The notes: a model not told the origin generated them from the letters alone. DNA of 64,000 nt from Flavobacterium resistens (GCF_900182645.1 NZ_FXTA01000001.1:434001-498000); one strand, 5' to 3'. Positions 50,109 through 60,938 are shown, counted from the stretch's first letter. A program made the numbers and translations.

Positions 50109-50540
50109 ATGAAAAATATATCCTTATCAAATGCCGGTTTTATTTTAAGAATCTTTTTAGGAATTACCATGCTTTCTGCTGTTGCAGACCGTTTTGGTTT
50201 TTGGGGTGCGCCGGGAGCGCCGGGAGTAGCTTGGGGAAATTGGGAAAACTTTATTGCTTATACTCAAACACTGAATTCTTTTGCAAGTAAATCTTTTGCA
50301 GAAATTTTGGGTGTAATAGCTACTTTCCTCGAAATTACCTTTAGTCTTCTTTTAATCATCGGATTTAAAACCAGATATGCTGCGTTAGGAACAGCTGGAT
50401 TAATGTTGCTTTTTGCAGTTTCTATGACAATCGCAATTTCTATAAAAGCGCCTTTGGATTATTCGGTTTTTACCAGTTTTGCCGCGGCATTGACGCTTTC
50501 TTCTATTGAAAAAACAACTTTTTCTTTAGATGTAAAGTAA
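50109..50540 (+). CDS. DoxX family membrane protein
   Basis: The 143-residue protein has four membrane helices (about 8-28, 52-75, 80-98, 104-128), with FILRIFLGITMLSAVADRFGFWG in the first and LEITFSLLLIIGFKTRYAALG in the middle, matching DoxX. The family includes oxidase subunits and parts of redox and detoxification systems, without a single known reaction. Divergent from the MocR regulator with a 76-bp promoter gap. Confidence 0.85.
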   Translation: MKNISLSNAGFILRIFLGITMLSAVADRFGFWGAPGAPGVAWGNWENFIAYTQTLNSFASKSFAEILGVIATFLEITFSLLLIIGFKTRYAALGTAGLMLLFAVSMTIAISIKAPLDYSVFTSFAAALTLSSIEKTTFSLDVK

Positions 50541-50544
50541 CAAA

Positions 50545-50673
50545 CAAAGAGACAAAGTAACAAAGGATTTTGCTCAAACCTTTAAAAGGAATAAACCCTA
50601 AAGGGTTTAAAAATCTGTAGGGTTTGCTATATGAAACGCAGTTTAGGCAACTTTGTCTCTTTGTCTCTTTGTG
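50545..50673. repeat. Inverted repeat between doxX and the GH35 gene
   Basis: CAAAGAGACAAAGTAACAAAG (50545-) faces CTTTGTCTCTTTGTCTCTTTG (ending 50673). A nested pair AAACCCTA/TAGGGTTT lies inside. It is the same family of words as 47979-48041 and separates two convergent genes, probably serving as a terminator. Confidence 0.7.
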
Positions 50674-50682
50674 CCTTAAAAT

Positions 50683-52311
50683 TCACTCATATGAGTACAA
50701 TTTTAATTTTTGAATTTCATAATCGTCAACAGCAATTCTTAAATGTCGGCCTTGATGTGTTTGATCTCCGTTGAAATGGCGAATGGTTTTCCAAATTCCG
50801 TTTTCAAAAATTCCCTGATCTATTTTTAGAATTCCTACATTTAGTTCTTTATTTTTTAAAGGCTTAAAAGTCACTACAATTCCGGAGCCGGAAATATAGA
50901 ATTCATCTGGGGTAATTTCAATTATAATCGCGCTTGTCATTGGCCAAACCGCTTCTTTGGCGCCATCTGACCAATTTAGAGTATAATCATGCTTGAATGT
51001 AAATTCATAATTTCCCAACTGAATAATTTGTTGTTGATTTTCTTTGTCCAATAAAACACCTTCAATCTTTCCTTGTCCTTTATTTGCTTCAATAACAGGC
51101 GTTAATTGTTTTACCAATTCATAAATTTTGCCCAAAGGTTCTTTCTTCGCATCGGCAACAGATTCAATCGAAAAAGGCGAAAAACCAATTGCTTCATAAT
51201 GTCCGATTGCGTACAAACCTTTGAACGGCGCAGTCGCATCAAAACGATGTTCTGGAATAAACAATGGATCGCCTTGACGCGTGAACAAGTTATTCCAATG
51301 CTTAAAATTAGGATTATAGAAATCGGGTGATAAAAAATCAATTGATTTTCCTGCAGCTTTCCAAACATCCATTACATGAGGTAATGGTCCGGCACTTGGG
51401 TATTCGCCCGGTTTCTTTTCGGGTGCATTTAAGGCGGCGTTTACAAACATCGGAATTGAATAGGCTTCTTTTCCTGCTTTTGCCACTTTATTTGTAAATT
51501 CTGAAAAATACCAAGCCATAAAAATTTCATCTGTGGAAAGACTTTTTCCGAAGATTTCTTCCCAGTTTCCTTTGGTTTTAGAACCATTTTTTTTCCAGAT
51601 TTCTAAAAACTCAGGAACTAATTTTTCCTTGTTTGACTGCATGTATCTTAATAAATCAACTGGAACTTCTTTCTTAAAAGCAATATTTGCTTGTGGAGAA
51701 TAATCTCTGGCAGTTGGTAACATTCCAATTTCATTTTCAACCTGAATCATGATGACGGTTTGCTCCTTTTGATCAAAATCTTTGATGTGTTTCATCAATT
51801 TCTGAAAAGCATTCGCATCGGCCGTTAGATTATTTTCGCTGAAAGGCGTCAGGATTTCATGACTTTTATTTTTATCATCTTTGATTCTCGGGTATTTTTT
51901 TTGATTTAGCTTCATCCATTCTGGTGCGTGGCTTGACATGCTATTTTTCCAGGAACCAAACCAAAGAAATACTAATTTCAGATTTTCTTTTCTGGCTCTC
52001 ATAATCAAATCATCAACCAACGAAAAATCGAATTTGCCTTCCTCCTTTTCAATCAATTCCCAATAAATTGGCGTCAATACCGTATTTAAATTCATATCGG
52101 TCAGTTTGGTCCAAATTGGCTCCATGCTTTCCATAGTCGTAGCTGACGAATTTCCCAATTCTCCTCCACGAATTATAAATGGTTTTCCATTGACAATCAA
52201 CTGCGTTTTATTTCCTCTTTTTTGAAAATTTGGAATTTTTTCCTGAGAAAATCCAAACTGAATAAACAGTATAAAAAGCAGAAAAAATCTCTTTTTTAGA
52301 AAATATAGCAT
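50683..52311 (-). CDS. Secreted glycoside hydrolase family 35 (DUF5597 type), beta-galactosidase
   Basis: ATG 52311 gives a signal peptide (MLYFLKKRFFLLFILFIQFG, FSQ); the 14-residue extension upstream is rejected. The 542-residue protein has a TIM barrel with the acid/base Glu194 in QVENEIG and nucleophile Glu354 in FIPEHRF, and a C-terminal beta region of DUF5597 type (about 370-540). This is the GH35 subset of Caulobacter and Xanthomonas xyloglucan loci (recalled). It is 90 bp after the GH10 stop on the same strand, so it is probably the last gene of the locus and removes galactose side chains. Confidence 0.85.
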   Translation of the reverse strand: MLYFLKKRFFLLFILFIQFGFSQEKIPNFQKRGNKTQLIVNGKPFIIRGGELGNSSATTMESMEPIWTKLTDMNLNTVLTPIYWELIEKEEGKFDFSLVDDLIMRARKENLKLVFLWFGSWKNSMSSHAPEWMKLNQKKYPRIKDDKNKSHEILTPFSENNLTADANAFQKLMKHIKDFDQKEQTVIMIQVENEIGMLPTARDYSPQANIAFKKEVPVDLLRYMQSNKEKLVPEFLEIWKKNGSKTKGNWEEIFGKSLSTDEIFMAWYFSEFTNKVAKAGKEAYSIPMFVNAALNAPEKKPGEYPSAGPLPHVMDVWKAAGKSIDFLSPDFYNPNFKHWNNLFTRQGDPLFIPEHRFDATAPFKGLYAIGHYEAIGFSPFSIESVADAKKEPLGKIYELVKQLTPVIEANKGQGKIEGVLLDKENQQQIIQLGNYEFTFKHDYTLNWSDGAKEAVWPMTSAIIIEITPDEFYISGSGIVVTFKPLKNKELNVGILKIDQGIFENGIWKTIRHFNGDQTHQGRHLRIAVDDYEIQKLKLYSYE

Positions 52312-52400
52312 TCTTATTATTTTAAAAATTACGAAAACAAATAATCCATGCACAAACCCGAAATGGAATTTGTGTCATGGATTATTTTAAAATGAAACTA

Positions 52401-54602
52401 TTACTTTTTTACTAATTCACCAGAGAATCCAGTACTTACATCTTTTCCTGCAAGTCCGTCGGCAGTTCCTTTGTAAGCATGTTTACGAACATAATTTGCA
52501 TCCCAAAGATTTGGCGACTCATTCGGAAGCCAGAATTCATGCTCTTTAACGCTGTCAGAAACACCCCAAATTGTAATTCCGTATTGCTGTGCTGCCGGAA
52601 TATACTTTTTGTACATATCGATAACATATTGATACATTGCTGCCTGAGAAGCCTGTTGTTCAACTGTTGGTGTTGCAGTTCCTAATCTGATATCAAGCTC
52701 AGAAATTTTAATCAATTTTCCTGAAGCTGCTAATTTTTGGAACATTTGAACAATTTTGTCTTTATCCGTTGTCAACGAAATGTGCATTTGAGTTCCAATT
52801 CCGTCAACTGTAGCGCCTTTGCTTTCAATATATTTTACATATTCGATCAATCCATCGCATTTGTCTAATCTTGATTCAAGATTATAATCATTGATAAAAA
52901 GTTTGTCTGTAGCATTTCCGTTTGTGCGCGCTAATTTAAAAGCAGTTACAGCGTAATCTTTTCCTAAATATTTAATCCAAGAGAAATAATCTGTAGCTGT
53001 ATCACCTTCTGTTCCATTTCTTAAAGTTCCATCCTCTTTCATTGGCTCATTTACAACATCCCAAGCAAAAACACTTGTTTTATAATGCGCCATCATTTTA
53101 GTGATCCAGTCTGCCATTGCGTTACCAATGATGATTGTTTTTTCAGCATCCGTTTTATCGATGTTTACTGGAGGAGTTGCGCCTCCACTTGAACTTCCGT
53201 CAGAAACAACCACATTATCTATATAATACGTTCCTGCAGTTCCTCCTAAGTCAAAGTTCAATCCAGTTTCTGTTCCATTACCTTTAAACTTCCATTCAAT
53301 CAGTTTCCAAGTTGGTGAAGTTGCTTGATCTCCTTGATAATGCGCTGTTGTTCCAGTTGTTGAACAACGTACAGAACCTGTTGCTTCTGAACGAATCATA
53401 AAAGAAATTGTGTAATCTTTGTCTAAAGTTAGCGTAGAAGTAAAATCAGAATGGATCTGTGTTTTCCATTGATTTGCAGCATCGCTTGTAGCATTTACTA
53501 CTTTCATTGCGCCGTTTCCTTCGTATGCATTTGCAGCACCGGCAAGACTTAAAGCATCGGTTGCTCCATTGTATTTTGACCATCCGTTGATATCTGTATT
53601 AAATTTACCATTGGAAACCAAGTTTGTAACTCCTACAGGCGCATCTAAATCAACAACTGCCAAAGTATTAACATCAATCAAATACGTCACATTTGGCAAA
53701 TAACCCAAATCGATATTAAACTGAAAAGTAGTACTTCCTGCTTTAAAATCGCCTGGAGCCAGTTTAATTTTAACCTGTTGCCAAGATGAAGTTGTTGCAA
53801 AAGCTTCTGTCCAAGATCCTCCTGTAGCATACCAATCTTTATAAGGATATTGATTTGTCAAAGATGCATTAAACGAAAGTCGGCCTTTTCCAGCAACATC
53901 CGATTTAATGTAAAATGAGATTTCATAATTATGAGCAGCATTAATAGGAACATTTGGTGATGTCAACTGTAAATTATATGCCGCAGAAGATGTTGCGCTC
54001 GACTGCAATTGCACTGCCTGTGAAGTACTTGTAAGTCCAGAATTTGCAACCACCGAAATTCCTTTTCCAGGATTATTTCTTGCCCAGTTTGTAAATGCAC
54101 CGCTTTTTAAACCAGCAATATCTAAAATATTTGTCCCACTTGAACCCGGAATTACCGTTGGCGCGATAATACTGTTCAAATAACTTGCATTTTGATTCGA
54201 ATGCCAAACTAAAGTGTGACCAAAAACTTTTAAACCTGCTTTCTTTGTTTCGGCAATAAAAGCATCAATTGTGGCAAAATTTATTTCTCCTTTTGAATTT
54301 ACCATTGCGCCGTGTTTCATCGCGTAACCTGGCGTCACTTCGTCAAAATTTTCATTTACAATTTTGCGGTAAGCGGCATCGCTCATGTATAAATCTGCTC
54401 CAATTCCGTTTCCTAGAACGAAATTGGTGTAGTTTTTTAATGGCTCGTAACGGCCAATTTTCTCAACTAATTCTAATGGAAGCTCTGCGCCAGTTACAGC
54501 ACCATGCTCCGGATCTTTTTCCCAGTCCATTAAATTATCATCACAAGATGATAAAAACATTAAAGACAAGGCAGCTATTGGAAGTATATTTTTATATTTC
54601 AT
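52401..54602 (-). CDS. Lipoprotein endo-beta-1,4-xylanase, GH10 interrupted by tandem CBMs
   Basis: The 733-residue protein has a lipobox (FLSSC, Cys20). The GH10 barrel starts at about 30 (GNGIGADL, VFGHTLVWHSNQNASYL) but is interrupted by about 300 residues holding two carbohydrate-binding-module-like sandwiches (roughly 160-325 and 325-475, each ending in a YLIDVN/YYIDNV-type strand). The barrel resumes at about 485 with the acid/base Glu519 in WDVVNEPM and the nucleophile Glu635 in ISELDIRLG. This split GH10 layout is known for Bacteroidota xylanases of PULs. It acts at the cell surface. Confidence 0.9.
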   Translation of the reverse strand: MKYKNILPIAALSLMFLSSCDDNLMDWEKDPEHGAVTGAELPLELVEKIGRYEPLKNYTNFVLGNGIGADLYMSDAAYRKIVNENFDEVTPGYAMKHGAMVNSKGEINFATIDAFIAETKKAGLKVFGHTLVWHSNQNASYLNSIIAPTVIPGSSGTNILDIAGLKSGAFTNWARNNPGKGISVVANSGLTSTSQAVQLQSSATSSAAYNLQLTSPNVPINAAHNYEISFYIKSDVAGKGRLSFNASLTNQYPYKDWYATGGSWTEAFATTSSWQQVKIKLAPGDFKAGSTTFQFNIDLGYLPNVTYLIDVNTLAVVDLDAPVGVTNLVSNGKFNTDINGWSKYNGATDALSLAGAANAYEGNGAMKVVNATSDAANQWKTQIHSDFTSTLTLDKDYTISFMIRSEATGSVRCSTTGTTAHYQGDQATSPTWKLIEWKFKGNGTETGLNFDLGGTAGTYYIDNVVVSDGSSSGGATPPVNIDKTDAEKTIIIGNAMADWITKMMAHYKTSVFAWDVVNEPMKEDGTLRNGTEGDTATDYFSWIKYLGKDYAVTAFKLARTNGNATDKLFINDYNLESRLDKCDGLIEYVKYIESKGATVDGIGTQMHISLTTDKDKIVQMFQKLAASGKLIKISELDIRLGTATPTVEQQASQAAMYQYVIDMYKKYIPAAQQYGITIWGVSDSVKEHEFWLPNESPNLWDANYVRKHAYKGTADGLAGKDVSTGFSGELVKK

Positions 54603-54614
54603 TTTGATGCTTTT

Positions 54615-55979
54615 TTAGTTAAAATCGTTATAAACTGGTGTGTTTAAAGAAACAATTCTCCAGTTGTCTGTGTACACTTTTACAGAAGTTGCTTTTGCAG
54701 CAAATTCTACTTCACTTGCAGTTCCTGTAACATCTTTAAGCTTCACATTAGAGTTTTCGAAATAGATTCCGAAATTCTGATAAGTTGCAGCCTCGCGGAA
54801 TGCCAAAACAGTTTCGAAAGTATAAGCTTCTTTAGACCAAGCATAGAATTTATTTAACGGAATTGTTACAGTCTGCCAGCCAGTTGTTTTAAAATCAACT
54901 GATTTTCCGTCAACAATCCACGGAACATAATTATAAACAGCTCCTGCCCATTCTCCTCCATTAAAATTATTAATCATACATATTTTTAAGAAACCAGAAT
55001 CTTTCCATGCATCTGGAACAAAAACATCAAATTGAAATGCAACTTTATCAAGAGGTGTATTTGCTGGAATATATGGTGTTAATTGTGTTCTCCAATTATC
55101 TACTCCGTTTCCTGCAGTCCAAACTTCTGAAAGACGATTTTTTCCAGCATCAAAAGAAGCAATACGAGCTGGACGATGCGGAACATATTTTCCTTGTGAA
55201 ACTGTACCAGTTCCAATTGTGGCCGATTCCAAATCTGCTGGCTGAATCATACTTGTGCTTGTTCCCCAATATCCGTGTTGTCCTTGTCCGTCAAAATTAA
55301 GAAGCAATCCTTTTTTGAAATTGAAATATGCCGGAGAGTAAACTCCACCGTTTGAACCTTCAACAAATAATGAACCTCCATTATCTGAAACGCCGCTTGG
55401 CATTTTAACAATAAAGAATTCACCGTCAGGATCTGAAACAATTCCTGTTGTTACCGTAACATTTCCAGGGAAAACAACCTTTTTTATCTCTGTTAATCCC
55501 GAACCAGAAACCGTAATAATTTCACCTGGATTAGGCATTGTATTCGAAATAGCAGTAATTGCAGGTTTGCCTGAACGAATATCAAAATTGAAAGTCGTTT
55601 CAGTATTATCATTTACAAAACGAATTGTATTTCTTGCTGCAGGATCTGCTTCAATTGTTGGCGTGTCAGCAGAAACACTAACAATCATTGAATTATCAGA
55701 AACAAAAACAACATTAAAATAGGTTGAATATCCGTTTATAAATACTCTTCTTAATCCTGTAAATCCAGAACCTTCAATACGTAATGTCTGACCTAAACGG
55801 GCGAAACTCACTTCTCTGTCAGGAACAGTTGAATTTACATCTTCCAGAAATACTTTGCTTATTACTATTTGTTTACTTGCACCGTCACTATTGTCGCAGG
55901 CAGTAAAAAGCATGCTAAAAACCATCATCCCAAGAAATGCGATGGGTGCCCAATACTTTTTATTTAAAATATATTTCAT
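54615..55979 (-). CDS. Surface glycan-binding lipoprotein (SGBP-B type, TIG domains)
   Basis: A lipobox follows the signal peptide (MLFTAC, Cys28). The next 200 residues hold two TIG/IPT-like sandwiches (for example [24 protein letters not shown]), then a C-terminal binding domain with many aromatic residues ([41 protein letters not shown]), matching the xyloglucan-binding domain family of SGBP-B proteins. It has no catalytic residues. It captures polysaccharide at the surface for the xylanase and SusCD pair. It is between GH10 and SusD genes with short gaps. Confidence 0.85.
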   Translation of the reverse strand: MKYILNKKYWAPIAFLGMMVFSMLFTACDNSDGASKQIVISKVFLEDVNSTVPDREVSFARLGQTLRIEGSGFTGLRRVFINGYSTYFNVVFVSDNSMIVSVSADTPTIEADPAARNTIRFVNDNTETTFNFDIRSGKPAITAISNTMPNPGEIITVSGSGLTEIKKVVFPGNVTVTTGIVSDPDGEFFIVKMPSGVSDNGGSLFVEGSNGGVYSPAYFNFKKGLLLNFDGQGQHGYWGTSTSMIQPADLESATIGTGTVSQGKYVPHRPARIASFDAGKNRLSEVWTAGNGVDNWRTQLTPYIPANTPLDKVAFQFDVFVPDAWKDSGFLKICMINNFNGGEWAGAVYNYVPWIVDGKSVDFKTTGWQTVTIPLNKFYAWSKEAYTFETVLAFREAATYQNFGIYFENSNVKLKDVTGTASEVEFAAKATSVKVYTDNWRIVSLNTPVYNDFN

Positions 55980-56015
55980 ATAATCTTTCTTTTAGATTTA
56001 TTATTTTCAGTCTGA

Positions 56016-57647
56016 TTAGAATAAGTCTTTGATTTTTTCTTCTGTAAATTGATACGGAACCGGATTTTCTCTCAACAACGGATTCTGAACCAATTCAGAT
56101 TCCGGATAAGGCAAAAGGAAAATAGTGGCATCAATCACGCCAATAGAACGTGTACTATTGCTTTTTGAAGGATCTATTGAAACCGCATTTGTCGCACTAT
56201 CATACAAAATTGGCACAATAGTTCCTCTATTTTGAGCCGTCACATAGTTTATTACTTCCTGTTGTTTGTAGTATGATCTACGAACCAAATCATACCAATA
56301 TTGTCCTTCCATACATAATTCTACTCTTCTTTCGTGAATAATATCAGCATAAGTCAAAGTTGTTTTTGGATCAAGTCCTGCACGCAAACGAAGCGCATTT
56401 ACTCCTGCAATTGCTAATGCATCAGCAGTTGAAGCATTGTTTCCTAAAGCAGCTTCAGCATAATTCAAATAAACCTCTCCTAAACGCAACATATAAGTAT
56501 TTAAACCTGAATTCATACGAGTTGTTTTCGGATTGTCTTTCGTAGAACCTACAACGCCTTTTTTCACGGTTAAGAAATCTTTTGTATGATCAACCGTATA
56601 GCCTCCATTTGATTTGTTTATTTCTGCATAAAAATCATCATCACCCATCCACGTTGCTTTACGACGAGCGTCTTTAGATTCATATTCTTTCAGAACATCA
56701 TAAGAAGCTCTTGTCCAGTAACCCCAAGCTGCGTCATCTCCTGTAATATCAGAACCTAAGGCAAAATACGCCTGTTGTGTATTGTTTACTCCATAATCAC
56801 CGTTTGGAACCCACTGAAGTGCAAACATCGATTCGGGATTATTGTTATTGTCAATTTTAAACAAGTCAGCATAATTAGCCAATAATTTGTACGGCCCAGA
56901 ATTGATTACTTTTTCGGCTGCTTTTTTAGCCAAATCAAGATATTCTTGTTTTCTTGTACCGCTGTTTGGATTATCGCTTACTCCAGAAAAAGACAAATAA
57001 ACACGAGAAAGCATTCCGTAAGCGCTATATTTTGTCAAACGTCCAGCCTGACCCGCTTGTTCCGGAAGATATTTTGCAGCAAATTCTAAATCACGAATTG
57101 CAAATTCATAAACATCTTTCATCGGGCTTTTGTTTACAACTGGATTTTTAACCAGTTCTCTTGGATCTGTAGAAATAATAGCGTCACCCCAAAGTGATGC
57201 CAAATACCAATAGGCAGTTCCTCTCATAAAACGAGCTTCGGCAATATATTTGTTTTTAATAGTCGTATTTACGTTACTATCTGAAATACCAATAATGACA
57301 TTATTAGACTGTTGCACAACATTATATAATGATCCCCAAGCTGAAACTAAAGGCCCAGTCAATCCTGTTTCAGACAAGTCTGTAAAAGGATAAACATAAT
57401 CTGAATATGGTGCATATAAATTATCCGAACGTCCATCACCTAAACCATAATAAAATTTGTCATTAAAGTCGAACCAAACTTTATTGTAAAGCGGTCCAGT
57501 CGCAGCCTGAAAATCGGCTTCTGACTGATAAAAGTTTTCTTTTGTAATTTGATCTTCGGGTTCAACATCTAAAAGATCACTGCAACTAGTCCAAACAAAT
57601 GGTAATGCGATCAAAAGAACCGAGTATAATATTTTTTTTGTTTTCAT
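56016..57647 (-). CDS. RagB/SusD family nutrient-uptake lipoprotein
   Basis: ATG 57647 is used because the nine-residue extension upstream overlaps SusC. The 543-residue lipoprotein (lipobox FVWTSC, Cys18) has the SusD layout: ITKENFYQSEADFQAATGPLY, helical TPR-like region with RFMRGTAYWYLASLWGDA, and the C-terminal IHERRVELCMEGQYWYDLVR. SusD caps the SusC barrel and binds oligosaccharides. The gap to SusC is 13 bp. Confidence 0.93.
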   Translation of the reverse strand: MKTKKILYSVLLIALPFVWTSCSDLLDVEPEDQITKENFYQSEADFQAATGPLYNKVWFDFNDKFYYGLGDGRSDNLYAPYSDYVYPFTDLSETGLTGPLVSAWGSLYNVVQQSNNVIIGISDSNVNTTIKNKYIAEARFMRGTAYWYLASLWGDAIISTDPRELVKNPVVNKSPMKDVYEFAIRDLEFAAKYLPEQAGQAGRLTKYSAYGMLSRVYLSFSGVSDNPNSGTRKQEYLDLAKKAAEKVINSGPYKLLANYADLFKIDNNNNPESMFALQWVPNGDYGVNNTQQAYFALGSDITGDDAAWGYWTRASYDVLKEYESKDARRKATWMGDDDFYAEINKSNGGYTVDHTKDFLTVKKGVVGSTKDNPKTTRMNSGLNTYMLRLGEVYLNYAEAALGNNASTADALAIAGVNALRLRAGLDPKTTLTYADIIHERRVELCMEGQYWYDLVRRSYYKQQEVINYVTAQNRGTIVPILYDSATNAVSIDPSKSNSTRSIGVIDATIFLLPYPESELVQNPLLRENPVPYQFTEEKIKDLF

Positions 57648-57660
57648 CGTTAGCAATATT

Positions 57661-60600
57661 TTAGAAATTAACATTTAATCCAAGTGTAGTAATCATTGGC
57701 GAAGGATAACGCCCGTTATCGATACCTGTTAAAAGAGCATCTTGATTTAACGAACCAACTTCTGGATCATACCCTTTGTATTTCGTGAATGTCAAAATAT
57801 TTTGAGCATTTGAATACACTCTGATATTTGAAATTCCGTATTTAGAATATAATTTCTGAGGCAGATTGTATCCAATCGAAATATTTTTAATTCTCACATA
57901 AGAACCATCTTCTATAAATCGGTTGCTGAAACGGTAATTTGATGACGAAGCCGCTGATGAAGCTGCAATCCTTGGCATATAAGGATCTCCTCCAACAATG
58001 TGAACATTACGATAATCGTTTGGTCCTGTTGGATCAATTAATTCTAATTGTGCATATCCTAAAGCTGAAGTCAATAAATTTGTGTTTTCACGAGGGTTTT
58101 CTAACCAACGTCTTTGGTAGTTTGCAACATCATTCCCGTAAGAACCCGTTACCAAAACACTTACATCAAAACCTAAGAAAGAAAATGAGTTATTAACACC
58201 AAAAGTGAAATCAGGATTTGCATTACCAATATAGTCGCGGTCTTTTTCATTAATTACACCATCTTTATTGATATCTTCAAAAATATAATCTCCAATCCAA
58301 ACTCCGTTTTCACCAATTTTCATTCCTTCAGGTAAAGCAGTTGGCTGTACTACACCGTTTTTATCTTTATAATAAAAGTCAGTAGCATTTTCAAAACGAC
58401 CGATTACTTTGTATCCGTAGAATTGACCAATTGGCTCCCCAACAGCTGTACGTGTAACAATCGTCACATCAGAACCTTGCTGAATGCTTTTATTCAAAAT
58501 TCCTGTTTCAGTATTTAAGGCAAGAACTTTACTTCTGTTCATTGAAAACGTAACATTTGATCTCCAGGTGAAATCTTTTCTGTCCATGTTCAAAGTATTC
58601 AATGTAAACTCAACACCTTTATTTTCAAGCGAACCAACGTTTACCCAAGGAGAAGATGTTGCGCCTTGTCCTGTTGTACCAACATATGCAGGAAGAGGCA
58701 ATTGTAAAAGCAAATCATTAGTCTTTTTATAGTAAACATCTGTAGTCAATTCAATTCTGTTATTCAAAAATCCTAAGTCAAGACCTATGTTTGTCTGAGA
58801 AGAAGTTTCCCATTTTAGATCCTTATTTGCTGTATTTGCCGCAAGAAGTCCTGTTCCCCAATTTGTTGCAGAAGCATTATATGTTGAAGTATAAGCGAAG
58901 TTTGGTACATTTTGGTTACCTACTTCTCCCCAACCAACACGTAACTTCATATTGTTGACCACTTTACTGTCTTTTAAAAATTCCTCATTTGAAATTTTCC
59001 AGGCTACAGCAGCAGATGGAAACCAGCCCCAACGATTTTCTTCAGCAAATTTTGAAGAACCGTCACGACGAATAGTCGTTGTCAATATATATTTATCACT
59101 GAAAGAATATATTAATCTAGCAAAATAAGATTTTAAAGCACTTGTATTACTTGCATTTGAGTTTTTAGCCGTTGTCGCATCACCAGCATTTAAGTCTGTT
59201 GCTCCATTAGTCAAATATCCTGAACGATAACCGTAAAGATTTTCCCAATGTGACTCTTGCATCTCTTGAGAAACCATTGCATTAATATTGTGCGAACCAA
59301 AAGTTTTATTATAATTCAACGAATTTGTCCAAAGCCAAAAATCACTATTTGATTTTGTTCTTGTTCCTTCTCGCACATCATTTACAAGTGCTCCAAAAGT
59401 ATAAGAAGGGCTGAAAGTATAATTATTAACGAAACTATAATCTAAAGAGTATTGTGTTTTGAATTTCAAGTCTTTTGTAAAACTGATTTCAGCATAAGTA
59501 CTGGCTCTCATATTATAGTTAATATTATGATTGTCTTTGATAGAAGCCAGACCAATTGGGTTGTTTTGAACAAATTCAGTTGTATCTGGACCGTCAAAAG
59601 TTCCGTCAGCATTACGCACAGCAACGTTTGGAGTTTGCTTAAGTGCCGTCAGAATCAAAGAATCATCAGTAACCGTTGTCTTTTGGTTTGTTTTGCTCAT
59701 TGCAAAATTTACACCCACTTTAAAATAGCTTTTTAATTGAGAATCAATAACCCCTCTTAAGTTGAAACGGTCAAAACCAGATCCGATAGCAATACCTTCC
59801 TGATCCAAATACCCAATTCCCATTGCATAAGTTGTTGCATCATTACCTCCAGAAGCTGATAAGTTATAACTCTGCATCAAAGCAGTTGTGAAAAGTTCTT
59901 TTTGCCAATCCGTTCCTTCTCCTAATAAATCAGGTCTGATGAAAGTATTGTCACGTTGAACAATGCCTAAATCTGAACGCGTATTTTTAAGCGTACCATA
60001 TTCTTTCAAATTTAGCAAATCCAAGTGTTTCGGAATTTCCTGCCAGCCTACATAACTGTCGAAATTAAGCGCTAAATCTCCTTTTTTTCCACGTTTTGTG
60101 GTAACGATAATTACTCCATTTGCCGCTCTTGATCCATAAATCGCAGTTGCTGAAGCATCCTTTAAGACATCCATCGAAACAATATCTGAAGGATTGATAA
60201 AAGATAATGGGTTTGAAGTCGTAGAACTCGCCGTACCATCGATGATAACACCATCAATTACATATATAGGTTCATTTGATCCATTCAAAGAACTGATTCC
60301 ACGAATACGAACTGAAGAACTTGCTCCTGGCGCACCACTGTTTGCCTGAATCTGCACCCCAGCTACACGTCCTTGCAAAAGCTGATCGACAGTAGTTGTT
60401 ACCGATTCCGCAACTGCTTTGCTTGATATAGAAGATATGGCGCCGGTCAAATCGCCTCTTTTCATGGTACCATAACCTACTACCACTACTTCTTTCAAGT
60501 CATTTAAATCTTCTTCAATGGTAACATTTATTTTGGTTTGATTGGCAACAGCTACTTCTTTGCTTTTGTATCCAATGAAGCTGAAAACCAAAACACCGTT

Positions 60601-60828
60601 AGCCGGTAATGTGTGAATGGTATAAGCTCCATCAAAATTAGAAACTGTATTAATATTAGTTCCTTTTACAATGATGTTAACTCCAGGAATTGGTCCATTT
60701 GCATCTGAAACTACTCCAGATACTGTGGTTTGAGCATTTACTGCGGCAGAAAATACAAACATCAGGAACAGCATCCCCAGATTTTCAAAGTATTTCCATT
60801 TGCTTTTAGTAATTAAAAAGTTAGTCAT
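57661..60828 (-). CDS. SusC/RagA family TonB-linked outer-membrane protein
   Basis: The 1055-residue protein has a signal peptide (about 17-32, VNAQ), a CarboxypepD_reg-like domain (TTVSGVVSDANGPIPGVNI), and the plug with VVVGYGTMKRGDLTGAISSI, RIRGISSLNGSNEPIYVIDG and ATAIYGSRAANGVIIVTTKRG, then a 22-strand barrel ending in ITTLGLNVNF. It transports oligosaccharides with TonB energy. It is the first gene of the locus (SusC, SusD, SGBP, GH10, GH35) and has a LacI-type operator and a -7 box at 60939-60977. Confidence 0.94.
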   Translation of the reverse strand: MTNFLITKSKWKYFENLGMLFLMFVFSAAVNAQTTVSGVVSDANGPIPGVNIIVKGTNINTVSNFDGAYTIHTLPANGVLVFSFIGYKSKEVAVANQTKINVTIEEDLNDLKEVVVVGYGTMKRGDLTGAISSISSKAVAESVTTTVDQLLQGRVAGVQIQANSGAPGASSSVRIRGISSLNGSNEPIYVIDGVIIDGTASSTTSNPLSFINPSDIVSMDVLKDASATAIYGSRAANGVIIVTTKRGKKGDLALNFDSYVGWQEIPKHLDLLNLKEYGTLKNTRSDLGIVQRDNTFIRPDLLGEGTDWQKELFTTALMQSYNLSASGGNDATTYAMGIGYLDQEGIAIGSGFDRFNLRGVIDSQLKSYFKVGVNFAMSKTNQKTTVTDDSLILTALKQTPNVAVRNADGTFDGPDTTEFVQNNPIGLASIKDNHNINYNMRASTYAEISFTKDLKFKTQYSLDYSFVNNYTFSPSYTFGALVNDVREGTRTKSNSDFWLWTNSLNYNKTFGSHNINAMVSQEMQESHWENLYGYRSGYLTNGATDLNAGDATTAKNSNASNTSALKSYFARLIYSFSDKYILTTTIRRDGSSKFAEENRWGWFPSAAVAWKISNEEFLKDSKVVNNMKLRVGWGEVGNQNVPNFAYTSTYNASATNWGTGLLAANTANKDLKWETSSQTNIGLDLGFLNNRIELTTDVYYKKTNDLLLQLPLPAYVGTTGQGATSSPWVNVGSLENKGVEFTLNTLNMDRKDFTWRSNVTFSMNRSKVLALNTETGILNKSIQQGSDVTIVTRTAVGEPIGQFYGYKVIGRFENATDFYYKDKNGVVQPTALPEGMKIGENGVWIGDYIFEDINKDGVINEKDRDYIGNANPDFTFGVNNSFSFLGFDVSVLVTGSYGNDVANYQRRWLENPRENTNLLTSALGYAQLELIDPTGPNDYRNVHIVGGDPYMPRIAASSAASSSNYRFSNRFIEDGSYVRIKNISIGYNLPQKLYSKYGISNIRVYSNAQNILTFTKYKGYDPEVGSLNQDALLTGIDNGRYPSPMITTLGLNVNF

Positions 60829-60938
60829 AAATGGTTAATTTAATTAGTTAATAGTTTGGTTAGTTGGTTATTTTTTGCAGACTTATATTTAGTATAACAT
60901 TTGAATCATAATGAATCCAAAACAAATCTTTATTTGAA

